DNA from: Agaribacter marinus
GTDB taxonomy: Bacteria > Pseudomonadota > Gammaproteobacteria > Enterobacterales > Alteromonadaceae
Length of the DNA stretch: 64,000 nt
Assembly (NCBI RefSeq): GCF_030160655.1
Contig: NZ_BSOT01000005.1
Span: 620,001-684,000 of the forward strand
Direction: 5' to 3'
This document shows positions 50,215-60,679 of the stretch, piece after piece; within the stretch, counting starts at the first letter, position 1; each line of letters begins with the position of its first letter. The translations under genes were made by a program, and so were the position numbers. The notes under the pieces were generated by a model. It searched no databases. It saw only the letters and a list, made by a program, of their open reading frames with translations, and was not told where the DNA came from.

Positions 50215-51558
50215 GTGGCACTTGTAAACCCTTTAGCAAACTTACTTCGTCCTAAAACACTTTCAGATTATGCCGGGCAGTGTCATTTGTTGGGTGATGC
50301 TGGTGTTTTAGCACCGCTAATAAAGAATAAACAACTGCCATCCATGATCTTATGGGGGCCGCCGGGTTGCGGTAAGACTTCCTTGGCACATGTAATAGCC
50401 GAAGAAACACAAATACCAATGCACTTTTTATCTGCAATAAACAGCGGTGTAAAAGACATTAAGCAAATTGGTGACGCTAACCAACAGGGGTTATTAAGTG
50501 AATCGTCGTTAGTATTTGTTGATGAAATACATCGATTTAATAAAAGCCAACAAGATGCCTTATTGCCATATGTAGAGGCTGGAAATATTATTTTGATTGG
50601 TGCCACTACCGAAAACCCTGCGTTTTCCATCAACAAGGCGCTACTCTCAAGAATGCGCGTATTTACGCTTGAAAAGCTAGACGAAGATGCGCTGCTTGAA
50701 TTGTTGTTAAAAGCATTGAATAAAACGGGTATGCTGCCATCGGGAGTTAGCCTAAACGAAGTAATGCAGCAAGCGTCTATTAATGCAATGCTTGATGTGT
50801 CTAAAGGTGATGCGCGTCGTTTGCTGACGACTCTTGAAGTAATTATCGCAAGTATTCAAATCGAAAATCCTAAGGTTAATAATAACGATCAAATAAGCGC
50901 CATAACGCCTGAACTCATTTACAAAGTGGCTGGGGAGCGCATTGCGAATTACGCCAAGGGCGGGGATGAGTATTACGATTTACTTTCTGCATTTCATAAG
51001 TCTATTCGCGGGAGTAGTGTGGATGGTGGGCTTTTCTGGTTTGCAAGATTACTTCAAGTCAATAGCGATATCGTGCCGATATGTAGACGCCTCTTAGCCA
51101 TTGCGTCTGAAGATATCGGCAATGCAGACCCTCGCGCCTTAGAGATTTGTCTAAACGCATGGGATATTTATCACCGAGTCGGACAAGCTGAAGGTGAGAG
51201 AGCCGTTGCTCAGGCGATTGTGTATTGTGCTTTGGCTGCCAAGAGTAATGCCGTATATAATGCTTTTAAGCAGGCAGTGAAGGCTGCTAAAAACTATGCC
51301 GATGAGCCCGTTCCATTGCATTTACGAAATGCGCCGACTGCCTTAGCAAAAGCAGCGGGACACGGTGAAGGGTATAAATATGCACATAATTTTGAGGGCG
51401 CGTATGTGCCAAATTATGACTATTTACCAGATGCAGTAGGTAGACCTAGATTTTATCAGGCAAGTGATCGTGGACTAGAGAAACAACTCTCTGCAAAAAT
51501 TAATTACCTACAAGAAAGAGATGAGTGGGAAGCAAGCCAAAAAGAAGGAAATACGTAG
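50215..51558 (+). CDS. rarA: Replication-associated recombination protein A (RarA/MgsA)
   Basis: A 447-residue AAA+ clamp-loader-like ATPase acting at stalled forks. LANLLRPKTLSDYAGQCHLLG, Walker A GPPGCGKTSLAH, Walker B LVFVDEIHRFNKSQQDALLP, TTENPAFSINKALLSR and SIRGSSVDGGLFWFARLL are diagnostic. The GTG start at 50215 has AAAGG upstream. Its stop overlaps the crcB GTG. Confidence 0.95.
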   Translation: MALVNPLANLLRPKTLSDYAGQCHLLGDAGVLAPLIKNKQLPSMILWGPPGCGKTSLAHVIAEETQIPMHFLSAINSGVKDIKQIGDANQQGLLSESSLVFVDEIHRFNKSQQDALLPYVEAGNIILIGATTENPAFSINKALLSRMRVFTLEKLDEDALLELLLKALNKTGMLPSGVSLNEVMQQASINAMLDVSKGDARRLLTTLEVIIASIQIENPKVNNNDQISAITPELIYKVAGERIANYAKGGDEYYDLLSAFHKSIRGSSVDGGLFWFARLLQVNSDIVPICRRLLAIASEDIGNADPRALEICLNAWDIYHRVGQAEGERAVAQAIVYCALAAKSNAVYNAFKQAVKAAKNYADEPVPLHLRNAPTALAKAAGHGEGYKYAHNFEGAYVPNYDYLPDAVGRPRFYQASDRGLEKQLSAKINYLQERDEWEASQKEGNT

Positions 51559-51938
51559 TGCAAACCCTATATTTATACCTTGCCGTTGCAGGCGGCGGTG
51601 CGATTGGTGCGTGTATGCGCTTATTTGTCAACCAAACGAGCATAAACCTGTTGGGTAAAGGGTTTCCATTTGGTACTCTTGCGGTCAACGTGGTGGGGTC
51701 TTTTTTAATTGGCTTACTATATGCTTGGTTTGAACAACAAGAAGTTGCCAGCCCCATCTTAAAAGCGTTTTTAACGGTTGGTATGTTAGGCGCATTAACT
51801 ACTTTTTCAACATTTTCTTTAGACACAATATTGCTGATGCAAGCCGGTAGTGTGTTAAAGGCAATTGGAAATATAATTTTGAATTTGAGCCTATGCCTAT
51901 TATGTGTATGGCTCGCAATAACTCTAGCTAAAGGATGA
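51558..51938 (+). CDS. crcB: Fluoride channel CrcB/Fluc
   Basis: A 126-residue four-helix membrane protein that forms antiparallel dimers exporting fluoride. AGGGAIGACMRLF, GTLAVNVVGSFLIGLL and ALTTFSTFSLDTI (the Phe-box and Na-site region) are typical. The GTG at 51558 overlaps the rarA stop by one base. It lies between rarA and serS, a common position. No fluoride riboswitch is recognisable. Confidence 0.93.
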   Translation: MQTLYLYLAVAGGGAIGACMRLFVNQTSINLLGKGFPFGTLAVNVVGSFLIGLLYAWFEQQEVASPILKAFLTVGMLGALTTFSTFSLDTILLMQAGSVLKAIGNIILNLSLCLLCVWLAITLAKG

Positions 51939-51943
51939 TATAG

Positions 51944-53580
<1,637 letters not shown>

Positions 53581-53641
53581 AAAACAATTTGTCTCTTTTG
53601 TAGTTACTTATTACTTATACTTATCTAGCTCAAATTTACCG

Positions 53642-53917
53642 CTATTGAATACTTATAACAGGTTGGTGAGCAATACAAAGGGCTACCCATTCAACGTCCT
53701 CAATGAGAGTCACGTCACTTTCAGTCAATATTTCCTTTGGTAATCCACTCGTCGCCCAATCGGATGCAATAACAGCAATGGATATATTCGCAAAGATATG
53801 GTTGTTTTTAATCGCGGGTATCGAAAAAACAGCGTCTTGTAATAAGATTATCTGGGACACCTCTCCGATGTATGGAAGTAACGCATTAATGTCATTCTTA
53901 AATAACTGTATAAGCAT
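53642..53917 (-). CDS. tusB: Sulfur relay protein TusB (DsrH family)
   Basis: A 91-residue DsrH-like subunit of the TusBCD hexamer. The N-terminal strand-helix MLIQLFKNDINALL, ILLQDAVFSI and the mid-protein VIASDWATSGLP correspond to the small TusB fold. The ATG sits at the tusC stop (one-base overlap). Family identity rests partly on the tusDC-B-E order. Confidence 0.82.
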   Translation of the reverse strand: MLIQLFKNDINALLPYIGEVSQIILLQDAVFSIPAIKNNHIFANISIAVIASDWATSGLPKEILTESDVTLIEDVEWVALCIAHQPVISIQ

Positions 53918-54285
53918 TAGAACACCAACACTTGTGTTGCATTCTTCGCAATTTTAGCAAAGCGATTGTTGTCAATGACTGTTAGTGAGAGTGCATCTGT
54001 AAGCCAGGGCTGCACACATGCAGTCGGTAAACTTTCACGCGATGATTCAACAACATAAATATCTTCTACATCATAAATGGGCAGCAATGACAGTTGTTTA
54101 AGATGACTTTTATGCGAAATTGCGTTGCCTGTCTGGTTATCCATAAGCTGAAAAATACCGTTTTCAACAAAAGCGAATTTAACTGGCATTTCAACATTGC
54201 TTGCAGACAAAGCGACTTCAAGCGCATCTTTCGCATGACTGCTATGATAGGGGGCGTGTTGTGACACTATAAGTAAGTACGACAC
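53917..54285 (-). CDS. tusC: Sulfur relay protein TusC (DsrF family)
   Basis: A 122-residue DsrE/F-fold subunit. ISxxAPYHSSHAKDALEVAL-type N-terminal helix, VKFAFVENGIFQLM and YDVEDIYVVE fit TusC. Overlaps tusD by one base and tusB by one base, so all three are translationally coupled. Confidence 0.88.
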   Translation of the reverse strand: MSYLLIVSQHAPYHSSHAKDALEVALSASNVEMPVKFAFVENGIFQLMDNQTGNAISHKSHLKQLSLLPIYDVEDIYVVESSRESLPTACVQPWLTDALSLTVIDNNRFAKIAKNATQVLVF

Positions 54286-54668
54286 TAAAACTGTATACCA
54301 ATGAAATTATTGGCCTTAAGAGCAGCAAAATACTCAATCATGCCAACAGGTGAAAATGCGGGATCGTAATTATCAAATGCAAGATTGTCGTCTTGCGTCA
54401 CTATTCCGCGCCGGGCGCCGGCCGTAGTACAAACATTTAGTGGTACTTGATGCTTATTAGCGAAACGCTTCCATCCTTCTCGTTGATTTACTTCATCTGA
54501 GTTTGGTAGCAAAAGGTTTGACGCCGTGTGAACGGCAGCGGCATAAAAAAACACTTGTACAATTGTATGTCCACTCGACGTTGCAGCATAGCAAAACTGC
54601 AAAGCACTTTCGTTGTTGCGGCTATCGTAAGGCGCCTTAGTGACAAAAATACTGAATTGTTGATGCAT
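54285..54668 (-). CDS. tusD: Sulfur relay protein TusD (DsrE family)
   Basis: A 127-residue DsrE-like subunit that accepts persulfide sulfur from TusA. FSIFVTKAPYDSRNNESALQ at the N-terminus, HTIVQVFFYAAAVH, and the catalytic cysteine in NVCTTAGARRGI match TusD. First gene of the tusDCB-E run. Confidence 0.9.
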   Translation of the reverse strand: MHQQFSIFVTKAPYDSRNNESALQFCYAATSSGHTIVQVFFYAAAVHTASNLLLPNSDEVNQREGWKRFANKHQVPLNVCTTAGARRGIVTQDDNLAFDNYDPAFSPVGMIEYFAALKANNFIGIQF

Positions 54669-54736
54669 GTGTCTTAGCGTATTAAAGGTATTTTGAATGG
54701 ATTATAAACGTCTAGGCGATTCAACACCACAAACAA

Positions 54737-54760
54737 AAACGCCCCGATAAAGGGGCGTTT
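54737..54760 (-). terminator. Terminator of the yccA-like gene
   Basis: AAACGCCCC, loop, GGGGCGTTT; on the minus strand the stem is followed by TTTTTG. It separates the Bax-inhibitor gene from tusDCBE. Confidence 0.88.
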
Positions 54761-54776
54761 AACATTGCGTTATTTA

Positions 54777-55436
54777 CTAATCTTCAGCTGCGCCAAGTAG
54801 GGCAAGTAAAGAGGTAAATATATTATAAATGCTAAGATATAAGCTAACCGTAGCCAAAACGTAGTTTGTTTCGCCGCCGTGGATTATTCTGCTGGTGTCA
54901 AACAAGATAAAACCAGACATAATAAAAATAATGGCTGCATTAATGGCTAATGATACCGCTGGCATCGCAAAAAAGATGTTCGCAATTATCGCCAGAATTA
55001 CAACTACCATTCCTACCATTAAAAATCCACCAAGAAAGCTGAAGTCTTTTTTACTGATTAATGCGTAAGCTGAAAGTGATAGGAATACAATGGCAGTACC
55101 AGCGAGGGCTTGTGCGATGACGCCAGTCATGCCTGCAGCTACATACATACTTAATATAGGCCCTAAGCAAGCGCCTAGTAATCCTGTAAATAAGAAAACC
55201 AATGGCAGTGATGCAGCGGAGTTCGCTTTTTTGTGAATTACAAATAATGTGATTAATGCGCCGATAAACATGGCGAAGTAACCAATTGTACCAACGCCCA
55301 CAGCCATAGAGATAAGAGCCGTGATAGCACTGAACCCTAACGTGAGTGAAAGTAACATATAGGTGTTGCGAAGCACCTTGTTAATTTCAACTGCAGGACG
55401 AGCCGCAGAAGTATTGTAAGCAGTATGCCTTTCCAT
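54777..55436 (-). CDS. Bax inhibitor-1 family protein YccA-type
   Basis: A 219-residue membrane protein with seven hydrophobic helices, same length as E. coli YccA, which binds and modulates the FtsH protease. LRNTYMLLSLTLGFSAITAL at the start, FIMSGFILFDTSRIIHGGETNYVLA with the conserved Asp, and SLYLSIYNIFTSLLALLG at the end are family-typical. The ATG at 55436 is used because GGAGAG lies 5 bases upstream; a TTG four codons earlier overlaps that ribosome site. Confidence 0.9.
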   Translation of the reverse strand: MERHTAYNTSAARPAVEINKVLRNTYMLLSLTLGFSAITALISMAVGVGTIGYFAMFIGALITLFVIHKKANSAASLPLVFLFTGLLGACLGPILSMYVAAGMTGVIAQALAGTAIVFLSLSAYALISKKDFSFLGGFLMVGMVVVILAIIANIFFAMPAVSLAINAAIIFIMSGFILFDTSRIIHGGETNYVLATVSLYLSIYNIFTSLLALLGAAED

Positions 55437-55617
55437 TTTTCTCTCCAATTAATGCTTGAGTGTTTTACTAAACTATTCTTAGTCTCTTTTTAGGGTGTTT
55501 GGTTCACTTTTTCAAGTGTTAAGTCATTATATTTTAAAGATAGATGTAAATTTCGTCGTCGAATGCATGTTTTATGTGCAAACAGTAACAAAAACGACAT
55601 TTTTTAAAGATTAAGGC

Positions 55618-55646
55618 TTTACAATCGAATCAATGCTCATTAATAT
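55618..55646 (+). promoter_or_regulatory. Promoter of tRNA-Ser
   Basis: TTTACA (55618-55623), 17-base spacer, TAATAT (55641-55646), 13 bases before the mature tRNA. Confidence 0.75.
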
Positions 55647-55659
55647 TCGCAGCACTTAA

Positions 55660-55751
55660 GGAGAGGTGGCAGAGCTCGGTTTAATGCACCTGACTTGAAA
55701 TCAGACGTAGGTTCATCCCTACCGGGGGTTCGAATCCCTCCCTCTCCGCCA
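55660..55751 (+). tRNA. tRNA-Ser (UGA)
   Basis: Acceptor stem GGAGAGG/CCTCTCC, long variable arm typical of class II tRNAs, anticodon TGA in ACTTGAAAT, T-loop GGTTCGAATCC, encoded CCA. It neighbours the yccA-like gene, as serT does in E. coli. Confidence 0.97.
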
Positions 55752-55761
55752 TTTTAACAAG

Positions 55762-55787
55762 AACCCGCTTTTTAGAGCGGGTTTTTT
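55762..55787 (+). terminator. Terminator after tRNA-Ser
   Basis: AACCCGCT, short loop, AGCGGGTT followed by TTTT, 10 bases beyond the tRNA. Confidence 0.9.
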
Positions 55788-56180
55788 GTATTTTGCGTAA
55801 ATATGTCAATGTTGACTACGCTATTCATCGCTAAATTCCCTTCTACCACAGTCACACTTCCTATCTCTTTAGTTCACTTATAGGTACTTAATGCGAAGAG
55901 AACTAATAAGCTAATACTTTCAGTCGATACATACATTGATTTATTTACTAGTCTCCATGAAGCTAAAATATCACTTTTTAAAACCGATGTAATTTAACGA
56001 CTTAGCAACATTAGCCTTTGGGCAGCAATAGTTATGATTGCATGATTTTTCGACGTTATGGCATTGTTAACAAAATAATACAAAACTGACTTAATATTTG
56101 TCAGGTTGTATGATAATGTCACCACATATTAATATATAAAACACTTACTTAACTGGTAGGTTAACAGGTTCAAATACGAC
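55788..56180. other. Gene-free AT-rich region upstream of uvrY
   Basis: About 390 bases between tRNA-Ser and uvrY. No coding frame, tRNA or convincing promoter was recognised; the uvrY promoter must lie here. Confidence 0.5.
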
Positions 56181-56822
56181 GTGATCAAAATTTTAGTAGT
56201 GGATGACCATGAGCTCGTAAGGACAGGGATAAGCCGTATTTTAAATGACGTAAAAGACTTTAACGTTGTTGAAGAAGTGGGAAGCGGTGAAGAGGCCGTT
56301 GAGTATTGTCGGAAAAATTCTCCCGATATAGTCCTAATGGATGTTTCTATGCCAGGTATTGGGGGCTTAGAGGCAACAAAAAAAGTATTGCGCTATTGTG
56401 AAGAAACTCGTGTGATATGTTTATCTATGCACAAAGAGAATCCAATACCCGCTAAAATAATGCAGGCAGGGGCGTTTGGTTTTCTAACGAAAGACGCGGA
56501 TCATTCTGAAATGATTGATGCAATTTATAAAGTGTCTTCGGGACAAAAATATATATCGCCAGAAATTGCACAAAAAATTGCTATTGGTCAATTGGACCTT
56601 TCAGCTGAAAATCCATTTGATCAATTAAGTGAACGAGAATTGGAAATTACCTTGATGCTTACTCGAGGTGTGAAAGTGACAGAAATTGCTAGTAAACTCA
56701 CGATTAGTGCTAAGACAGTGAATACTTATCGTTATCGAATGTTTGATAAGCTAAATATAGGTTCAGATGTTGAGTTGACGCATTTAGCCCTAAGACATAA
56801 ATTGATTCAAACCAGCGCATAA
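56181..56822 (+). CDS. uvrY: Response regulator UvrY/GacA
   Basis: A 213-residue NarL/FixJ regulator that, with the BarA/GacS kinase, drives Csr small RNA expression in relatives. Receiver with Asp8-Asp9 (LVVDDHELVRTGI), phosphoacceptor Asp in IVLMDVSMPGIGG, and Lys in FLTKDAD; C-terminal helix-turn-helix with QLSERELEI and AKTVNTYRYRMFDKL. GTG start. The uvrY-uvrC-pgsA order is conserved and confirms the name. The kinase gene is not in the window. Confidence 0.94.
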   Translation: MIKILVVDDHELVRTGISRILNDVKDFNVVEEVGSGEEAVEYCRKNSPDIVLMDVSMPGIGGLEATKKVLRYCEETRVICLSMHKENPIPAKIMQAGAFGFLTKDADHSEMIDAIYKVSSGQKYISPEIAQKIAIGQLDLSAENPFDQLSERELEITLMLTRGVKVTEIASKLTISAKTVNTYRYRMFDKLNIGSDVELTHLALRHKLIQTSA

Positions 56823-56859
56823 CGCACCTATTAATCAAACGACAATAAACACGCTACAG

Positions 56860-58692
56860 ATGACAGAAGATGCCAAGGATGAATTTGACCACCAACATTT
56901 TTTAAAAAGTGTGTCCTCATCCCCAGGTGTATACAGGATGTATAATCTGCATAACGACGTTATTTATGTTGGGAAAGCAAAAAATCTTAAAAAAAGACTG
57001 TCAAGCTACTTTAGAGCACAAGTAGATAGTAAAAAAACACAAGCGCTTGTATCGAATATACACAGTATTGATGTTGTACTAGTGAGTAGCGAAACAGAAG
57101 CCTTTTTGCTTGAAAACAATTACATAAAAAAGTATCGCCCTCGCTTTAACGTAGTACTCAAAGACGACAAGTCATATCCATTTATCCTAATAAGCGAACA
57201 TAAACATCCTCGTTTGAGCGTCCACCGAGGCAATAAGAAGGTCAAGGGGCAATATTTTGGGCCTTACCCGAGTGCTTGGTCAGTAAGAGAGAGCCTTAGA
57301 ACCTTACAAAAACTGTTTCCAATACGCCAATGTGAAGATAATTATTATAAAAATCGTTCGCGTCCATGTCTACAGTATCAAATGCAACGTTGTTCAGCAC
57401 CTTGTGTTGAGGGGTATGTAAGTGACCTTGAATACGACGAACAAGTTAAGCTTGCAGGCATGTTTTTAAAAGGAAAAAACTCAGAAGTCATTCATTCGCT
57501 GATTGAAAAAATGGAAAAAGCAAGTGAGACCCTCAATTTTGAAACTGCGGCTAAATATAGAGATCAAATAAGCGCGCTAAGAAAAGTGCAAGAAAGCCAA
57601 ATTATTACGAGTACTCAAGAACAATTAGACGTATTCGGTTTTTCTCACAAAAATGGTATTGCCAGTATTTATGGTATTTTTATTCGAGATAACCAAATTT
57701 TGGGCAGTAAAGCTTTTTTTCCCAAAATACCTAAAAACTCTGACGACCATGAGATTTTACAATCTTTTTTACTGCAGTTTTACCTCGCGGGAAACAAGAC
57801 AATTCCTAAACAAGTCGTACTGCCATTTAAGATTGAAGAAATAGAAGATGTACAATCCGTGCTTTCAGAAGAAGCGGGAAAAAAAGTACATTTTTTTGAA
57901 GGTGTACGAGACGAAAAACGCAAATATTTAGCACTTGCAAACAAAAATGCCCAAAATGCGCTAGAAACACAACAAAACCAGCAGATGTCGTTGTTTAAAC
58001 GGTTTATGGATTTAGAGCAGTTACTCGACGTCGACTCACCACTAAAACGTATGGAGTGTTTTGATATTTCGCATACGTCAGGCGAGCAAACGGTGGCGTC
58101 TTGTGTTGTATTTGATAGAAATGGACCGAAGAAATCTGATTATCGTACCTTTAACATTGACGGTATTACACCGGGCGACGACTATGCTGCAATGGCACAA
58201 GCTCTTAGGCGCAGATACAAAAAGCCAAACGAAGATGCGCGAGTACCCGATCTCTTGTTAATTGACGGTGGGAAAGGGCAGCTTACTCAAGCAGAAAAAC
58301 ATTTTCAAGATTGGCCTGACGACTACAAACCAATGATTGTGGGCGTTGCAAAAGGCACTTCTAGAAAGCCCGGCTTAGAAACACTCATAATGGCATATTC
58401 GCATACCACAATACCGGTGCAATCTGACCAACCAGGTTTACACTTAGTGCAGCATATTCGCGATGAGTCACATCGTTTTGCTATCAGTGGACACCGAAAT
58501 AGACGACAAAAAGTGAAAACGACATCGCCGCTGCAAGGGATCCCAGGCGTTGGCGCAAAAAGGCGTCAAGCGCTGCTAAAACATACGGGCGGTTTACATG
58601 GACTTAAAAAAGCAAGTAGAGACGAAATTGCTAAGATTCCAGGTATAAGTGCTGAATTAGCCGAAACTATCTATGATTATTTACATGCGTGA
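56860..58692 (+). CDS. uvrC: Excinuclease ABC subunit UvrC
   Basis: A 610-residue dual nuclease (E. coli 610) making both incisions in nucleotide excision repair. N-terminal GIY-YIG domain (SPGVYRMYNLHNDVIYVGKA), Cys-rich stretch PCLQYQMQRCSAPCVEGYV, UVR domain (about 205-240), RNase H-like C-terminal nuclease with ECFDISHTSGEQTVAS and LLIDGGKGQL, and tandem helix-hairpin-helix (IPGVGAKRRQALLKH). Confidence 0.97.
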   Translation: MTEDAKDEFDHQHFLKSVSSSPGVYRMYNLHNDVIYVGKAKNLKKRLSSYFRAQVDSKKTQALVSNIHSIDVVLVSSETEAFLLENNYIKKYRPRFNVVLKDDKSYPFILISEHKHPRLSVHRGNKKVKGQYFGPYPSAWSVRESLRTLQKLFPIRQCEDNYYKNRSRPCLQYQMQRCSAPCVEGYVSDLEYDEQVKLAGMFLKGKNSEVIHSLIEKMEKASETLNFETAAKYRDQISALRKVQESQIITSTQEQLDVFGFSHKNGIASIYGIFIRDNQILGSKAFFPKIPKNSDDHEILQSFLLQFYLAGNKTIPKQVVLPFKIEEIEDVQSVLSEEAGKKVHFFEGVRDEKRKYLALANKNAQNALETQQNQQMSLFKRFMDLEQLLDVDSPLKRMECFDISHTSGEQTVASCVVFDRNGPKKSDYRTFNIDGITPGDDYAAMAQALRRRYKKPNEDARVPDLLLIDGGKGQLTQAEKHFQDWPDDYKPMIVGVAKGTSRKPGLETLIMAYSHTTIPVQSDQPGLHLVQHIRDESHRFAISGHRNRRQKVKTTSPLQGIPGVGAKRRQALLKHTGGLHGLKKASRDEIAKIPGISAELAETIYDYLHA

Positions 58693-58743
58693 GCATCTAA
58701 ATTTGCTATCATGCATTTTGTTATTTTATTTGATTGCTGAAGT

Positions 58744-59313
58744 ATGATTTGGACAGTACCAAACGTAGTTACATTTTTTAGGGTCGCATTAATCCCTGTT
58801 TTTGTTAGCGTTTATTTCCTTGAGTGGGAGTGGGCGAATGAACTTAGTGCATTCATTTTTTGGTTTGCGGCTATTACTGATTGGTTTGATGGTTATCTAG
58901 CAAGAAAGCTTAAACAAACAAGTGCATTTGGTGCCTTCTTAGATCCCGTTGCTGATAAGCTTATTGTGGCAGCGGCGCTCTTAATGGTAACGCATATGTA
59001 TTCAAGTGCCATGATTGCTATTCCTGCAATCATAATTTTGATGCGTGAAATATATGTTTCTGCCTTGCGCGAACTTATGAGCCAACAAGGTCGTTCAGGC
59101 GATGTTAAAGTAAACTTTATAGGCAAAGCCAAAACGATGACGCAAATGTTGGCTCTCATTGGTTTATTGTCCGGTTTAGATAGCTTTATGGGTTTTCCTA
59201 TATATTGGGTGTTTTTAGGCAAAGTATTGTTGTGGATTGCAGCAATATTGTCTGTTTGGTCCATGCTTATTTATTCTGCTGCAGCGTGGAAAACCCTTAA
59301 AACGTTTAAATAA
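58744..59313 (+). CDS. pgsA: CDP-diacylglycerol-glycerol-3-phosphate phosphatidyltransferase
   Basis: A 189-residue inner-membrane CDP-alcohol phosphotransferase, committed step of phosphatidylglycerol and cardiolipin synthesis. Signature D-x2-D-G-x2-A-R-x8-G-x3-D-x3-D is visible as TDWFDGYLARKLKQTSAFG followed by AFLDPVADKL. N-terminal WTVPNVVTFFRVALIP. Directly precedes the tRNA cluster, as in E. coli. Confidence 0.97.
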   Translation: MIWTVPNVVTFFRVALIPVFVSVYFLEWEWANELSAFIFWFAAITDWFDGYLARKLKQTSAFGAFLDPVADKLIVAAALLMVTHMYSSAMIAIPAIIILMREIYVSALRELMSQQGRSGDVKVNFIGKAKTMTQMLALIGLLSGLDSFMGFPIYWVFLGKVLLWIAAILSVWSMLIYSAAAWKTLKTFK

Positions 59314-59388
59314 GATTCTGTAAACGCAACAAATTTGGACATGTTGCTCAATTTTTGTATGAACGATTCATTTTGCTAAGATTTGTTG

Positions 59389-59416
59389 TTGACAGTTTTG
59401 TGAATGTCGGTAGAAT
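59389..59416 (+). promoter_or_regulatory. Promoter of the tRNA Gly-Cys-Leu operon
   Basis: TTGACA (59389-59394), 16-base spacer, TAGAAT (59411-59416), then a GC-rich discriminator (CACGCC), the pattern of stringently controlled stable-RNA promoters. About 110 bases of leader precede the first tRNA. Confidence 0.8.
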
Positions 59417-59527
59417 TCACGCCACATTTCAGAGGGGCAAAGCTTTTACACTGTAATAGCGAGTTCTAAAGAAAGTAAATTTGGTTTGTCGAAACCATAT
59501 AAATCGATAATTTTAAACAAATTAAAT

Positions 59528-59603
<76 letters not shown>

Positions 59604-59627
59604 ATTTGTTTGAAGTGTAGTCAAATT

Positions 59628-59702
59628 GGCGCTGTGGCAGAATGGCTATGCAGCGGATTGCAAATCCGTACCATTCCGGTTCGAATCCGGTCGGCGCCTC
59701 CA
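59628..59702 (+). tRNA. tRNA-Cys (GCA)
   Basis: 75 bases; acceptor GGCGCTG/CGGCGCC, anticodon GCA in ATTGCAAAT, T-loop GGTTCGAATCC, encoded CCA. Equivalent to cysT. Confidence 0.97.
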
Positions 59703-59729
59703 CATCTCTTGCGAAAGCAAGCACCCGTT

Positions 59730-59816
59730 GCCCGGGTGGTGAAATTGGTAGACACAAGGGATTTAAAATCCCTCGTCAGTAATGACGTGCCGGTTCAAGT
59801 CCGGCCCCGGGCACCA
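59730..59816 (+). tRNA. tRNA-Leu (UAA)
   Basis: 87 bases; acceptor GCCCGGG/CCCGGGC, anticodon TAA in GATTTAAAATC, long variable arm (CGTCAGTAATGACG), T-loop GGTTCAAGTCC, encoded CCA. Equivalent to leuZ. An accessory-looking region begins right after it. Confidence 0.97.
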
Positions 59817-60082
59817 TTTCTTATTTAATTGATTTTCTCATAACGCATTGAAATATTAGTCATTTTAAGTTCAAGTCTCATACCGTCTCATGTATTAATG
59901 CTTTGTAGGGGGCGACTGGTTGAAATGGACTAGTTACGGTCGGACCTACGGTTTGAATCCATAGTCTTCTTTACAACAAGTAGCAGACATTTAAAGAATT
60001 AGGTCAGACTTATTGTGGTGCAGGATGGGAGATAGTCCACTTTCTCATCAAATAGAAAAAGGGTAAGGGCCTATCTCCAAGT
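59817..60082. other. Gene-free region after tRNA-Leu with two T-arm-like fragments
   Basis: No gene seen. GTTCAAGTCT (59869-59878) and GGTTTGAATCC (59950-59960) look like tRNA T-arms but lack the remaining tRNA parts. GGAGATAG (60028-60035) and CTATCTCC (60071-60078) form an inverted repeat near the end of the next gene. Confidence 0.35.
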
Positions 60083-60679
60083 CTAAGCTTTCAGCTTTGT
60101 GTATGTTCGCCCCAAAGCCAAACAAAACAGACCGACTAACATTATGGCATGTGAACCAGGCGCATTGACCGCAACCGTGCCGTCGTCATAAAAGTAGCTT
60201 CCGCCTATTTGCAAACGAGCGAATCCCGAAAACGTAAGTGGATCAGAAAAGGTGAGTCTAAAGTGCGGCAATTGGCTTAACAGCAAAGAATTAACTATGT
60301 CTTTAGGGATAACAATCGTTTGAAAAGAGGTATCGCCTGAGTCCAATAGTGGGCTTGTAGGGTCAAGGTCTGCATTAGTGCGGAACACAGTCCCTAATAC
60401 ATTTCCACTAGAAGAAAGGGTGACAAAATCCAATGGGCTAGACAAATCCAATGGGTTAGACGGAATAACACTGCCTGAAAAAATGGTGATTGTGGCGTCA
60501 GTCGCAGAGCTAAATGCATTGCCCCCACTGTCTGTAATTGATGTTGTCAAAAAGAAGTCTACCGAAGTACCGGCCGTAACGCCAACTCCTATCGACTGCC
60601 TTACCAGTTCCACTTCAATTAAAACGGCTTTAGCAAAGGAGGGTAAACAACATAGTAAAAAAATTATTATTTTTTTCAT
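60083..60679 (-). CDS. Exported protein with PEP-CTERM-like C-terminal anchor
   Basis: A 198-residue protein: signal peptide (KKIIIFLLCCLPSFAKA), a Ser/Thr/Asp-rich beta-type body, and a C-terminus VNAPGSHAIMLVGLFCLALG followed by a basic tail, resembling the degenerate PEP-CTERM sorting signal (xAPG in place of PEP, hydrophobic helix, basic end). Such signals are processed by exosortases; no exosortase is in the window. An 18-base tandem repeat encodes a duplicated PLDLS/PLDF stretch. Function unknown. Confidence 0.6.
   Translation of the reverse strand: MKKIIIFLLCCLPSFAKAVLIEVELVRQSIGVGVTAGTSVDFFLTTSITDSGGNAFSSATDATITIFSGSVIPSNPLDLSSPLDFVTLSSSGNVLGTVFRTNADLDPTSPLLDSGDTSFQTIVIPKDIVNSLLLSQLPHFRLTFSDPLTFSGFARLQIGGSYFYDDGTVAVNAPGSHAIMLVGLFCLALGRTYTKLKA
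60426..60461. repeat. 18-bp tandem duplication inside the PEP-CTERM-like gene
   Basis: AAATCCAATGGGCTAGAC is followed immediately by AAATCCAATGGGTTAGAC, one mismatch; the unit is six codons so the frame is kept. Confidence 0.9.

Noticed and set aside
59900-59975. Possible degenerate tRNA gene after tRNA-Leu
   Set aside because: Only a T-arm-like GGTTTGAATCC is present; no matching acceptor, D-arm or anticodon stem could be folded.
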